Shown here in pieces: positions 1 through 8,140 of a DNA stretch of 47,797 nt. The notes under the pieces were generated by a model, which saw only the letters and a program-made list of their open reading frames with translations, searched no databases and was not told the origin of the DNA. The translations under genes and the position numbers were made by a program. The stretch's first letter is position 1. Each line of letters opens with the position of its first letter. The DNA is from an uncultured Eubacteriales bacterium (GTDB taxonomy: Bacteria > Bacillota > Clostridia > Lachnospirales > Lachnospiraceae), in the NCBI GenBank assembly GCA_900320615.1, contig ONSX01000005.1, positions 1 through 47,797 of the forward strand, read 5' to 3'.

Positions 1-1
1 C

Positions 2-55
2 ATGTGCCACTTCCTAACCGAAAACCTGTACCGGCGAAAATGGCTTAATTATTGA
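2..55 (+). other. possible 3' end of an ORF entering from outside the window
   Basis: An open frame runs from the left edge (in-frame ATG at 2) to a TGA at 53-55 and encodes 17 residues, rich in basic and aromatic residues. It is in the same frame as the hydrolase that follows but separated by the stop. It could be the tail of a neighbouring gene or of a transposase; nothing inside the window decides this. Confidence 0.25.
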
Positions 56-73
56 GAAAAATGGCATTTCTCA
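53..73. repeat. small inverted repeat before the truncated hydrolase
   Basis: TGAGAAA (53-59) and TTTCTCA (67-73) are perfect 7-bp inverted arms around a 7-nt centre. The left arm begins with the stop codon of the preceding frame. A stop codon merged with a short hairpin, directly followed by a gene lacking its start, resembles the edge of an inserted element, but no transposase can be recognised. Confidence 0.4.
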
Positions 74-82
74 CCCACAGGG

Positions 83-637
83 ATGCCCGAAGAATCGGAT
101 ATGTCCATCCTCACAGAGCTGGATGAGGCGGAGATTCAGCTGGAATTCCTGAAAAGCCTGCCATTTGTCGATTCGGACAGGATTGCTGTCTTCGGTCACA
201 GCCAGGGCGGGCTGATTGCCGGTCTGCTCGGCGGAAAACACCCGGAGGAGATCCGCTGCATCGCGCTCTCATCACCCGGCTTTAATATAGGAGAAGACTG
301 GAAGAAGGGCATCCTGAATGGTCTGGATCCTGAGAAGCTGAAGCGGAAGGGATGGATGGACATCAAAGGATATAAGATCGGCTACCGCTATTATAAGGAT
401 GCGCTGGACACGCCGACCTATGAGATTGCGTCGCACTATCACGGTCCGGTGCAGATCGTGCACGGAAATGCGGATAAGATTGTCCCGATTGAGTACGGAC
501 GCCGCTTGAAAGAGGTCTACGGGAAGAATTGCACAATGATTGAGATCGAGGGCGCGGACCATGACTATTCCTCCGTGCCATTTGCGGATGCGCGGGTCCG
601 ACACACGGTGGATTTTCTGAGGGAGCACCTCTCCTGA
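83..637 (+). CDS. alpha/beta hydrolase, N-terminally truncated (probable remnant)
   Basis: The 184-residue frame has the second half of a serine alpha/beta hydrolase of the dienelactone hydrolase/acyl-peptidase-like group. The nucleophile elbow GHSQGG puts Ser at residue 40, a later HGNADKIVP segment carries the likely acidic residue, and GADHDY the catalytic His. In full-length relatives the nucleophile lies near residue 100, so roughly 60-70 residues (first strands, oxyanion region, the usual GxGxS loop) are missing. An in-frame stop lies at 53-55 and no good ribosome site precedes the ATG at 83, which suggests a 5'-truncated pseudogene rather than a short enzyme. Substrate cannot be assigned. 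A translated short form cannot be excluded. Confidence 0.6.
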   Translation: MPEESDMSILTELDEAEIQLEFLKSLPFVDSDRIAVFGHSQGGLIAGLLGGKHPEEIRCIALSSPGFNIGEDWKKGILNGLDPEKLKRKGWMDIKGYKIGYRYYKDALDTPTYEIASHYHGPVQIVHGNADKIVPIEYGRRLKEVYGKNCTMIEIEGADHDYSSVPFADARVRHTVDFLREHLS

Positions 638-715
638 GCGGTTCCTCTGCACATTGCTCGATGGTCTGCGATTGCCGATTCGCCGCAGCGCAGTAGTTGC
701 GGTTCCCTCTGCACA
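638..715. repeat. imperfect direct repeat, two copies 61 bp apart
   Basis: GCGGTTCCTCTGCACA at 638-653 recurs as GCGGTTCCCTCTGCACA at 699-715, differing by one inserted C. The first copy begins directly after the hydrolase stop codon. No coding sequence is recognised between here and the tRNA promoter. This may be a small duplication scar. Confidence 0.45.
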
Positions 716-807
716 GGAGGCTTCGATGAAGCGCGGCGTTCAGACCTGCGTGAAGAGTAAACCGCAGCTCTGACACAAGATTTGTTTTCATTTTGCACAA
801 AATTTCA

Positions 808-836
808 TTGACGAATGCGAATTGAGCCGCTATAAT
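808..836 (+). promoter_or_regulatory. sigma-A promoter of tRNA-Trp
   Basis: TTGACG (808-813), 17-bp spacer, perfect TATAAT (831-836). The predicted start is about 22 nt before the mature tRNA 5' end, as expected for a tRNA transcription unit. Confidence 0.85.
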
Positions 837-864
837 ATCTTTTGTTGGCGCAATACCAGCGGAT

Positions 865-935
865 AGGGGAATCTTCTAATGGTAGGAAAGCGGTCTCCAA
901 AACCGTCAATGGGGGTTCGACTCCCTCTTCCCCTG
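865..935 (+). tRNA. tRNA-Trp (anticodon CCA)
   Basis: The cloverleaf folds completely: acceptor AGGGGAA (865-871) with TTCCCCT (928-934); D arm 874-888 with AATGGTAG loop; anticodon stem GCGGT (890-894) with ACCGT (902-906) and loop CTCCAAA, so the anticodon CCA is at 897-899; 4-nt variable loop; T stem 911-915/923-927 with loop TTCGACT. The discriminator is G935 and CCA is not encoded. It is a single-gene unit with its own promoter and terminator. Confidence 0.97.
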
Positions 936-957
936 CTTGTTATATGTTATATCGGCC

Positions 958-995
958 AGCCACCTCACAGCAGAGCTGCGGGGTGCTATTTTTTT
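958..995 (+). terminator. intrinsic terminator of tRNA-Trp
   Basis: A GC-rich stem-loop (958-987, loop AGA, two single-base bulges) is followed by a run of seven T (989-995). Confidence 0.75.
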
Positions 996-1044
996 GCACG
1001 TACGCCGCAGGGTGGAAGAGCGGAATATTTCACACAATCTTAAG

Positions 1045-1082
1045 AAAAGCACGGCTTTCTGTTCAGAAGGCTGTGCTTTTTT
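1045..1082. terminator. second intrinsic terminator, possibly bidirectional
   Basis: AAAAGCAC...GTGCTTTT arms with an inner TTCT/AGAA pair and a 4-nt loop, ending in a T run at 1077-1082; the A-rich left flank could also serve the opposite strand. It insulates pstS from the tRNA unit. Confidence 0.7.
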
Positions 1083-1109
1083 ACATTCAGAGAGAAACGT
1101 TACGTGGAA

Positions 1110-1125
1110 TTTACAAAGTTTAACG
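1110..1125 (+). promoter_or_regulatory. possible PhoP (Pho box) half-sites upstream of pstS
   Basis: TTTACA (1110-1115) and TTAACG (1120-1125) are two TTAACA-like hexamers 4 bp apart, the arrangement known for PhoP boxes in Firmicutes. They lie about 135 bp before the pstS start, in the only sizeable gap before the operon. Only two degenerate half-sites are present, and no convincing -10/-35 pair was seen in 1083-1259. Confidence 0.3.
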
Positions 1126-1259
1126 CGGCTGCGATGGAGGCACTTTCCGGGGTTTGTTATCCTTCATTTGTAATCAGCAAGAGCTGATGTACACAACGAG
1201 GATCCGGATGAGGGATCCGCATACGCCGGGTAGAGGTTCCGGCAGAAGGAGAAATTATT

Positions 1260-2234
1260 ATGAAAATGAAAACACTCGCGGCACTCGCACTTACGGCGAT
1301 GATGACTGTCGGCCTTGCGGCATGTGGCAGCTCATCTTCAACATCGTCAACTTCATCAACGGCTGCTTCCAGCACAGCAGCTGCTGCAACAAGCACTGCT
1401 GCAGGCGATAGCACAGCAGCTGCATCGGGCAGCACAGATGACAGTGAGTTCAAGAATGTTACGGGCACGATCACAGGCTCCGGCTCTTCAGCTCTGTTTC
1501 CGCTGGCACAGGATGCTGCAGATGAGTTCAAAAAGCTGAGCCCTGACTGCTCGATTACAATGAACGCGGGCGGTTCCGGCACAGGTCTCAAGCAGGTCTA
1601 TGACGGCTCTGTTGATATCGGCAACTCTGATGTCGATGCTTCTGAGAAGCTTGATTCCTCTCAGGCAGGCGAACTGGTTGACCATAAGGTCTGCGTCATT
1701 TCCATGGCTCCGATCGTCAACAAGGATGTCACAGAAGGCGGCGTTACAAACCTGACACAGGATCAGCTGATCTCGATCTTCACAGGCAAGACAACGAACT
1801 GGAAAGATGTCGGCGGCCCGGACGAGGATATTGTTCTTGTTACACGTCCGTCAACATCCGGCACAAGAGCTCTGTTTTCCGAGTACGCTTTGAACGGCGC
1901 TGAGGAAGCTTCCAACCAGGCTCTTGAGACAGATGATTCTGGTACGCTTCTTCAGTCTGTCGCAGATACAAAGGGTTCGATCGGTTACATCGCTCTTTCC
2001 TATCTTGTCAACAACGATACGGTTTCCACAATGAGCATCGACGGAGTTGAGCCGACCCTTGAGAATACATACTCCGGCAAGTGGAACGTCTGGGGCTATG
2101 AGCATATGTACACAAAGGGTGAGGCAAAGGGTGCCGTCAAGGCATACATCGACTACATCATGAGTGATACATATGGCCAGAAGATGGAGTCCCTTGGTTA
2201 CTGCGTCACATCGAAAATGCAGGTCACACGCTGA
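1260..2234 (+). CDS. pstS: phosphate ABC transporter, substrate-binding lipoprotein PstS
   Basis: PstS captures inorganic phosphate outside the membrane and delivers it to PstCAB. The 324-residue product starts with a lipoprotein signal peptide with lipobox LAAC (Cys22 lipidated), then a low-complexity Ser/Thr/Ala linker (about 24-60), then the periplasmic-binding fold. Typical phosphate-loop segments are present: TGSGSSALFP, AGGSGTG, DIGNSD and RPSTSGTR. The ATG has AAGGAG 8 nt upstream. It is the first gene of the pst operon. A hairpin follows it, as often seen where pstS is made in excess over the permease genes. Length and motifs are typical for the family. Confidence 0.95.
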   Translation: MKMKTLAALALTAMMTVGLAACGSSSSTSSTSSTAASSTAAAATSTAAGDSTAAASGSTDDSEFKNVTGTITGSGSSALFPLAQDAADEFKKLSPDCSITMNAGGSGTGLKQVYDGSVDIGNSDVDASEKLDSSQAGELVDHKVCVISMAPIVNKDVTEGGVTNLTQDQLISIFTGKTTNWKDVGGPDEDIVLVTRPSTSGTRALFSEYALNGAEEASNQALETDDSGTLLQSVADTKGSIGYIALSYLVNNDTVSTMSIDGVEPTLENTYSGKWNVWGYEHMYTKGEAKGAVKAYIDYIMSDTYGQKMESLGYCVTSKMQVTR

Positions 2235-2259
2235 CGCAGACAAAGCGAAAGCATAAGCG

Positions 2260-2296
2260 CGCAGCCGGAACGAAGTAATAACCGTTCCGGCTTGCG
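2260..2296 (+). other. hairpin between pstS and pstC
   Basis: CGCAGCCGGAACG (2260-2272) pairs with CGTTCCGGCTTGCG (2283-2296) around a 10-nt loop with one bulge. No proper T run follows, so it is more likely a transcript-stabilising or processing hairpin, or a weak terminator, that raises pstS over pstCAB. Confidence 0.55.
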
Positions 2297-2334
2297 GTTT
2301 ATCTGGATGGCATTATCCGGGAGGAATTAAGTTA

Positions 2335-3288
2335 ATGACAGATACGGCGGCAGGAGCAGTGAACAGAAAGAACACGGCGACTGCGGAACAAATGGATTTT
2401 AAGACAAAGGAAGGCATCTGGAAGGTACTGGTTATTGCCTGCGGGCTCCTGATGATCATTCTTCCGCTTGCAATCGGTGCATTCCTCATTTACAGAGGCG
2501 GCGCGACATTTACAAAATACGGGCATTCCGTTCTTAAGTTCCTGTTCAGCTCGAACTGGAATCCGGCGGATGATATGAACGGCGGCGGCCATGTCGGTGC
2601 GGCGGTTTACATCGTAGGTTCACTGGTGACCTGCGGACTTGCCCTTCTGATTTCGGTTCCGTTCTCGATGGCGGCAGCTATCTTCATGACAGAGATCGCT
2701 CCGAAGACGGGCAACAAGATTCTCCGTCCCGCGGTTGAGATTTTCGTCGGAATTCCTTCCGTCGTCTACGGCTGGATCGGTCTGACGATCCTCGTTCCGT
2801 TCATTCGGAAGATCTTTAACCTGAATCAGGGTTTTTCAGTCCTCGCGGCGGGCATCGTTCTTGCGGTCATGATTTTCCCGTCCATTACGACGCTCTCGGC
2901 GGACGCGATCCGGAGTGTACCGATCTCCGCGAGAAAAGCAGCTTACGGGCTTGGCGCGACAAGATGGCAGGTCATCAGCGGCATCGTTGTTCCGGCTGCA
3001 CAGCCAGGCATTCTGACTGGTATTATCCTCGGTCTTGCAAGAGCGTTCGGCGAGGCACTTGCCGTCGCGATGGTTATCGGCAAGACGAGGTCGCTTCCGA
3101 AGAGTATCCTTTCACCGACGACAAACCTGACATCGGCGATTGCCTCTGATATGGGCGGTGCGATGGAAGGCGGCGAGTACAATGCGGCTCTGTGGTCCAT
3201 GGCTCTGCTGCTGTTCATCATCTCGCTGCTGTTCATTTTCCTGGTTCATTTTGTAGCGATGAAAGGCGCGGAAAGGAATAAGAAGTAA
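2335..3288 (+). CDS. pstC: phosphate ABC transporter permease PstC
   Basis: PstC is one of the two membrane subunits of the phosphate importer. The 317-residue protein has a polar N-terminus, a first membrane helix near 38-60, and then the five-helix core of binding-protein-dependent permeases. The coupling-helix segment (about residues 200-230, AAYGLGATRWQV and RAFGEALAVAMV) matches the EAA loop that docks on PstB. The start has GGAGG 9-10 nt upstream. Its stop overlaps the pstA start (TAATG), so the two subunits are translationally coupled. Confidence 0.95.
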   Translation: MTDTAAGAVNRKNTATAEQMDFKTKEGIWKVLVIACGLLMIILPLAIGAFLIYRGGATFTKYGHSVLKFLFSSNWNPADDMNGGGHVGAAVYIVGSLVTCGLALLISVPFSMAAAIFMTEIAPKTGNKILRPAVEIFVGIPSVVYGWIGLTILVPFIRKIFNLNQGFSVLAAGIVLAVMIFPSITTLSADAIRSVPISARKAAYGLGATRWQVISGIVVPAAQPGILTGIILGLARAFGEALAVAMVIGKTRSLPKSILSPTTNLTSAIASDMGGAMEGGEYNAALWSMALLLFIISLLFIFLVHFVAMKGAERNKK

Positions 3289-4163
3289 TGCGCAACAAGG
3301 TTAATCTTGCCAAAGACAAATTCATGACCGGCGTGTTTTACGCTGTTGCGGGCTTCTTCCTGCTGCTGCTGTTTGCATTTGCCGGCTATGTCATCATCAA
3401 GGGCTTCGGCGGCGCGAAGCTGTATATGTTCTCTTTCACGAGAAGCGGTATCGGAAATCAGTTCTTCAATACGGTTTATCTCGTCTTCCTGTCACTTGTC
3501 ATCTCGGTGCCGATCGGTATCATGGCCGGCATCTACATGGCTGAGTACGCAAAGGAAGGGAAGATCACAAAGTTCCTCAGAATCTGTATCGAGACGCTGT
3601 CGTCCCTGCCATCCATTGTCGTCGGTCTGTTCGGTTATCTCGTATTCATCGTTGCGACACATCAGCAGTGGAACCTGTTTTCGGGTGCTCTGGCTGTGGC
3701 GATCCTTTCCCTCCCTCTCATTGCAACGACAACTGAGGACGCATTCCGCTCCCTGCCTGACAGCTACAAGAAGGGCAGCATCGGTATGGGTGCGACACTC
3801 AGACAGACAATCATAACTGTTCTTCTTCCGGCGGCCGCACCGCGAATCATCACTGGCGTCATCCTCGCAGCAGGCCGTGGCTTCGGCGAAGCTGCCGCTC
3901 TTCTGTACACAGCCGGCATGAGCACAGACATCAACTGGTCGTCCTGGAACCTCGCATCGCCGACATGCGCGCTGAATCCGTTCCGGCCCGGCGAGACGCT
4001 CGCCCTTAATATCTGGGCATCGAGAACAGAGGCCCTCGGCGCTGATGCGACGCAGATCGCGAACCTGTCCTCTGCAGTCCTGATGGTCATGGTTCTTGCA
4101 TTTTCTCTTCTGGCTCATGTCCTTGAGCACAGAATCCGCAGGAACATGGGTGAGAAGGCGTAA
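3288..4163 (+). CDS. pstA: phosphate ABC transporter permease PstA
   Basis: This is the second permease half (291 residues). A first membrane helix lies at about 16-37. The permease domain includes [14 protein letters not shown], a [15 protein letters not shown] stretch and the EAA-like loop [11 protein letters not shown], followed by [15 protein letters not shown], typical of PstA. The start codon shares its A with the pstC stop. The protein pairs with PstC to form the membrane channel and contacts PstB in the cytoplasm. Confidence 0.95.
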   Translation: MRNKVNLAKDKFMTGVFYAVAGFFLLLLFAFAGYVIIKGFGGAKLYMFSFTRSGIGNQFFNTVYLVFLSLVISVPIGIMAGIYMAEYAKEGKITKFLRICIETLSSLPSIVVGLFGYLVFIVATHQQWNLFSGALAVAILSLPLIATTTEDAFRSLPDSYKKGSIGMGATLRQTIITVLLPAAAPRIITGVILAAGRGFGEAAALLYTAGMSTDINWSSWNLASPTCALNPFRPGETLALNIWASRTEALGADATQIANLSSAVLMVMVLAFSLLAHVLEHRIRRNMGEKA

Positions 4164-4255
4164 TAATCGGCGGAGTACACTTTACGGAAGCGTTACCTGC
4201 CAGAAAATGCAAATACTGCGGAGCCTCCGTGCTCCGTCATGATGGAGATTGTAAA

Positions 4256-5131
4256 ATGAGAGTAAATGACAATACCATCCGTGCAGACGAGGATTTATAC
4301 GAGATGCAGGCGGATCGGATCGACAAGAGTCTTGAGAAGGATGCAGATCATACGGATGATTCGACGGCCTCCCGCGTCAGCGAGAAGTTCAGCGTCAAGG
4401 ACCTGAACCTGCACTATGGCACATTTCATGCGCTGAAGGATGTCAGCATAGATATTGACACCAATGCGATTACGGCTCTGATCGGACCGTCCGGCTGCGG
4501 CAAGTCGACATTTCTCAAGACCCTGAACCGCATGAACGACTTCGAGGAGGGCATCAAGATCGAGGGTTCTGTCCAGCTTGACGGCCAGGAGATCTATGAC
4601 AGGGCGATGAATCCGATCGAGCTCCGCCAGAGAGTCGGCATGGTCTTTCAGCAGCCGAACCCGTTCCCAAAGACAATTTACGACAATGTCGCCTACGGCC
4701 CGAGAATCCGAGGTATTCACAAGAAGTCTGAGCTCGATGAGATCGTCGAGAAGGCCCTCACGGAGGTTGGTATCTGGGATGAAATGAAGGATCGCCTGAA
4801 GAAGAGCGCGCTGGGGCTGTCAGGCGGCCAGCAGCAGAGACTCTGCATCGCGAGAACGCTCGCTGTCTCTCCGGAAGTCATCCTGATGGACGAGCCGACA
4901 TCCGCTCTCGACCCGATCTCCACCATGAAGATCGAGGATCTGGCGATGGAGCTGAAGAAGAAGTACACGATCGTCATTGTCACACACAATATGCAGCAGG
5001 CAAACCGTATTTCCGACAAGACAGCATTCTTCCTTCTTGGCGAGCTGATTGAGTACGGGAAGACGAGTGATATCTTCCTAAATCCGAAGAACAAGAAGAC
5101 AGAAGAGTATATCACGGGCCGTTTCGGCTGA
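4256..5131 (+). CDS. pstB: phosphate ABC transporter ATP-binding protein PstB
   Basis: PstB is the ATPase that powers phosphate import. Walker A is GPSGCGKST, the Q-loop lies in [10 protein letters not shown], the ABC signature is LSGGQQQRL, Walker B is [12 protein letters not shown], and the switch His is in [10 protein letters not shown]. From the ATG at 4256 (GGAG 8 nt upstream) the protein is 291 residues, with an acidic N-terminal extension of about 40 residues before the usual PstB start. A GTG nine codons upstream (4229) is a less likely alternative because it lies inside a small GC-rich hairpin and lacks a ribosome site. Confidence 0.94.
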   Translation: MRVNDNTIRADEDLYEMQADRIDKSLEKDADHTDDSTASRVSEKFSVKDLNLHYGTFHALKDVSIDIDTNAITALIGPSGCGKSTFLKTLNRMNDFEEGIKIEGSVQLDGQEIYDRAMNPIELRQRVGMVFQQPNPFPKTIYDNVAYGPRIRGIHKKSELDEIVEKALTEVGIWDEMKDRLKKSALGLSGGQQQRLCIARTLAVSPEVILMDEPTSALDPISTMKIEDLAMELKKKYTIVIVTHNMQQANRISDKTAFFLLGELIEYGKTSDIFLNPKNKKTEEYITGRFG

Positions 5132-5156
5132 TATTCAAGAGAGAGGGGATAATCAT

Positions 5157-5849
5157 ATGGCAACCAGATCAGTCTATGATACGGAGCTTAAGAAGATCGA
5201 TCACAGCGTTTATATCATGGGAACGGAAGTTGAGAACGCGATCGACAAGATGATCTTTGCATTTCGCAACAAGAGCGACGCGCTTGCCGCGGACATCATG
5301 AAAAATGACGACCGTATCGACAAGATGGAGACGGAGATCGAAGAGGACTGTATCAACATTGTCGTAAAGGAGAGCCCGATTGCGTCTGACTGGCGCAAGA
5401 TCGCTTCTTACATGCGCATGACATCCGATATGGAGCGGATTGCGGACAATTGTAGCGACATCGCGATCTATATCCGGAAGATTTCGGATTATAAAGAGGA
5501 AATCGAAGAACCGAAAGGCCTCGATGAGATGTTCGGAATCATGAGAGGAATGGTTCGCGACACTTTCGAGAGTTTTCAGCAGGGAGATGTCGTGCTTGCC
5601 TCGAGCGTCATCGATGAGGACGATGTCGTCGATCAGTATTTTGAGAAGATGAACAAAGAGATCGGGGAGCTGATGAAGCAGCATTCGGAGCATATCCAGC
5701 AGTACATCGATTTTATCCTGATCAATAAGTATATCGAGCGCATGGCGGATCACTCGGCGAATATTGCATCCTGGGTGAAGTTCGTGGTGCGCGGCGAACT
5801 GGATCTGAAGTTTACGGACCGGTATGCAAAAGAGAGCCAGAAGAAGTAA
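5157..5849 (+). CDS. phoU: phosphate transport regulator PhoU
   Basis: PhoU links the Pst transporter to the PhoR sensor and keeps the Pho response off when phosphate is plentiful. The 230-residue all-helical protein shows the two-repeat PhoU architecture, with the metal-site-like acidic segment RMTSDMERIADNCSDIA in repeat one and KYIERMADHSANIASW in repeat two. An AGAGGGG ribosome site precedes the ATG, 25 bp after pstB. It is the last gene before the hairpin at 5918-5947. Confidence 0.95.
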   Translation: MATRSVYDTELKKIDHSVYIMGTEVENAIDKMIFAFRNKSDALAADIMKNDDRIDKMETEIEEDCINIVVKESPIASDWRKIASYMRMTSDMERIADNCSDIAIYIRKISDYKEEIEEPKGLDEMFGIMRGMVRDTFESFQQGDVVLASSVIDEDDVVDQYFEKMNKEIGELMKQHSEHIQQYIDFILINKYIERMADHSANIASWVKFVVRGELDLKFTDRYAKESQKK

Positions 5850-5917
5850 GAAGAGAGCTGTGAGAAGCGTTCCGAGGCTGGGAACGGAATGGTTACGTCA
5901 ATTTTATGTTAAGAAGC

Positions 5918-5947
5918 AAAAAGCCGGGAAGGAATCCCCGGCTTTTT
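5918..5947. terminator. intrinsic terminator after phoU, possibly partial
   Basis: AAAAAGCCGGG (5918-5928) and CCCGGCTTTTT (5936-5946) form an 11-bp stem with a 7-nt loop and a short T run. It separates pstSCAB-phoU from the two-component genes, whose ATG is only 20 bp downstream. The regulators may depend on read-through or on a promoter overlapping the hairpin (a TACAAT lies at 5952-5957). Confidence 0.75.
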
Positions 5948-5966
5948 GTGGTACAATTAAAGAGCT

Positions 5967-6650
5967 ATGATCTATATACTTGAAGATGATGATAATATCC
6001 GGAAGCTTGTCAGCTATGCGCTGAAAAAAGAAGGGTATGATGTCCTCAGTTTTCCGGAGCCGGGCGTGTTCTGGGATGCGATGAAAAACCGCATTCCTGA
6101 GCTTGTTATGCTGGACATCATGCTCCCCGTGGAGGACGGACTTTCCATTCTCAAGAAAATCAGAAATACGTCCTCCTACGAAAACATACCCGTGATCATG
6201 CTGACGGCAAAGAGCAGTGAATTTGATAAGGCGAGTGGCCTCGACCTGGGGGCTGACGACTATATCTCGAAGCCGTTCGGCATCATGGAGCTGACGTCGC
6301 GCGTGCGCGCGGTGCTTCGACGGGTGAACCGCGGTAATAGTGTGGGTGTCAGTCGCGAGACCTATCAGATCGGCTGCCTCGAAGTTGATAACGGAAAGCA
6401 CTCGGTCACGGTGAACGGCGAGGGTGTCGATCTGTCGTTCAAGGAGTACAGCCTTCTTCTGTGCCTTCTTGAGGCGGATCAGAATGTCGTCTCCCGCGAG
6501 GAACTCCTGAACCATGTCTGGGGCGAATATTACGGCGAGTCGAGAACCCTCGACGTGCATATCAGCAAGCTCCGCGTCAAGCTCGGAGAGGCCGGCGACT
6601 ATATCCGCACGGTAAAAGGCGTCGGCTATCAGCTGACGGGCGCTGTCTGA
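5967..6650 (+). CDS. phoP: response regulator, OmpR/PhoP family (probable phosphate regulator)
   Basis: A 227-residue two-domain regulator. The receiver (1-115) has acidic pocket ILEDDD, phospho-acceptor Asp50 in LVMLDIMLP, Thr in MLTAKS and Lys in YISKPFG. The C-terminal winged helix (about 130-225) ends with LDVHISKLRVKL and VKGVGYQL, typical of the OmpR class. Its position directly after pst-phoU and before a PhoR-like kinase argues for PhoP; the protein alone would only say OmpR family. There is little room for a leader after the hairpin, and the ribosome site is weak (AAAGAG). Confidence 0.88.
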   Translation: MIYILEDDDNIRKLVSYALKKEGYDVLSFPEPGVFWDAMKNRIPELVMLDIMLPVEDGLSILKKIRNTSSYENIPVIMLTAKSSEFDKASGLDLGADDYISKPFGIMELTSRVRAVLRRVNRGNSVGVSRETYQIGCLEVDNGKHSVTVNGEGVDLSFKEYSLLLCLLEADQNVVSREELLNHVWGEYYGESRTLDVHISKLRVKLGEAGDYIRTVKGVGYQLTGAV

Positions 6651-6674
6651 GCCCCCGGGGATCGGAGGAAATGC

Positions 6675-8048
6675 TTGAGAAAGAAAATATTTCTGACTAC
6701 ATTTCTCACGACACTCTTTGTCCTTCTGTTCAGTCTTGCGATGTCAGCGATGATTCTGTTCCGCTTTTTTGAGGAGCGGAGCGAGGATGAGCTGAAGCAG
6801 GAGGCGTCTGCGATTGCGAGCGGAACGGATGAATACGGGATTGACTATCTGACAAGGCTGAAGAGTGAGCGGAGAATTACGCTGATTGATACGGATGGGA
6901 CTGTTCTCTATGACAATGAGGCGGATCCTCTGGAGATGGAGAATCACAAGAACCGCACGGAGGTGAAGGAGGCCTTTGCATCGGGCAGCGGGACGAGCAT
7001 CCGCTATTCGAGCACGATGACGGAGGAGACCATTTACTACGCGCTCCGGCTGGATGACGGACAGGTGCTTCGCATCGCCGCGACGCAGGACTCCATCTAT
7101 GCGTGGCTCATCAAGCTGCTGGTGCCTGCAGGAGCTATTTTTGTGATCGCCGTCTGTGCTTCCCTGATTATTTCGTCGAGGCTCTCAAGAAGCATTCTGA
7201 CCCCGATCAATAATCTGAATCTCGATGATCCGGAAAAAAACAACACCTACGAGGAGCTGAACCCCTTGCTTGAACGAATTGCTACCCAGAATAAGACAAT
7301 CCGGAGTCAGGAGCGGGAGGAGTCCGAGAAGCGCGAGAAGTTCAGGCGCGAGTTCACGGCAAATGTCTCCCATGAGTTAAAGACGCCGCTCACATCGATC
7401 TCGGGCTTTGCCGAGCTGATGAAGCAGGGCGGGATGGACGAGGAGACGGTCATCGACTTTTCGACAACGATTTATGACGAGTCCCAGCGCCTGATCACGC
7501 TGGTCAACGATATCATCCGTTTGAGTTCTCTTGAGGATCGGGATATCCAGTATGAATGGGAGAATGTCGGTCTTCTCGGTCTCTCGAAAGATGTCGCATC
7601 GAGACTTCAGCCGGCTGCCGACAGAAAGCGCGTCAAGCTCCTTGTGATTGGCAGAGAACAGAACGTCTACGGTATCTGGGATCTCATTTACGAGATGGTC
7701 TACAACGTCTGCGACAACGCCGTCAAGTATAACAAGGAGAATGGCGCGGTCACGATCACAGTGGGAGGAGACGAGAAGACAGCGAGTGTCAGCGTCGAGG
7801 ACACGGGCATTGGCATCCCGAAGGAGGATATTGACCGGATCTTCGAGCGGTTCTATCGCGTCGACAAGAGCCATTCAAAGGCAGTCGGCGGGACGGGCCT
7901 CGGACTTTCGATCGTCAAGCACGGTGCGATCATACACCACGCGCACATTCACGTGCACAGCACCCTGGGACAGGGAACGGAGATTATCCTTGAGTTCCCG
8001 AAAAAGCAGGATGAGTCGAGGTTCGACGTACCCGCGAATAAAAAATGA
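6675..8048 (+). CDS. phoR: sensor histidine kinase, PhoR-like
   Basis: A 457-residue membrane kinase, partner of the preceding regulator. Membrane helix 1 (about 8-30), an extracytoplasmic sensor loop (31-142), helix 2 (143-168), a degenerate HAMP/linker, then the H box with His233 in NVSHELKTPLTS, N box NVCDNAVKYN, G1 box DTGIGIP, F box and G2 box GTGLGLSI. No cytoplasmic PAS domain is evident, unlike Bacillus PhoR. The start is a TTG at 6675 with GGAGG 6 nt upstream; the ATG four bases earlier is out of frame. Phosphate sensing is inferred from the neighbourhood. Confidence 0.87.
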   Translation: MRKKIFLTTFLTTLFVLLFSLAMSAMILFRFFEERSEDELKQEASAIASGTDEYGIDYLTRLKSERRITLIDTDGTVLYDNEADPLEMENHKNRTEVKEAFASGSGTSIRYSSTMTEETIYYALRLDDGQVLRIAATQDSIYAWLIKLLVPAGAIFVIAVCASLIISSRLSRSILTPINNLNLDDPEKNNTYEELNPLLERIATQNKTIRSQEREESEKREKFRREFTANVSHELKTPLTSISGFAELMKQGGMDEETVIDFSTTIYDESQRLITLVNDIIRLSSLEDRDIQYEWENVGLLGLSKDVASRLQPAADRKRVKLLVIGREQNVYGIWDLIYEMVYNVCDNAVKYNKENGAVTITVGGDEKTASVSVEDTGIGIPKEDIDRIFERFYRVDKSHSKAVGGTGLGLSIVKHGAIIHHAHIHVHSTLGQGTEIILEFPKKQDESRFDVPANKK

Positions 8049-8052
8049 GAGG

Positions 8053-8109
8053 ACGGCATCACAGAAAGAACGCGCATAATCGCCAGTACTAATCTTTCCG
8101 TGATGCCGT
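8053..8109. repeat. long inverted repeat (17-bp stem, one mismatch)
   Basis: 8053-8069 and 8093-8109 are inverted copies matching at 16 of 17 positions, separated by 23 nt. A short GTTCTTT follows on the plus strand. It lies 4 nt after the kinase stop codon. It may terminate the pho transcript, but stem length and loop size are unusual for a simple terminator. Confidence 0.7.
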
Positions 8110-8140
8110 GTTCTTTGCGATGAGATGAAAGGAGAAAGCT

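Noticed and set aside
842..1123. Open frame of about 93 codons across the tRNA-Trp gene
   Set aside because: It overlaps a perfect tRNA and two terminators and has no ribosome site; no protein features.
4164..4255. Cys-containing frame running into pstB (RKCKYCG...)
   Set aside because: It has a zinc-ribbon look but no start codon and no ribosome site; pstB starts well at 4256.
5952..5957. TACAAT as -10 of a leaderless phoP transcript
   Set aside because: No matching -35 at 16-18 bp; the position falls within the terminator hairpin.
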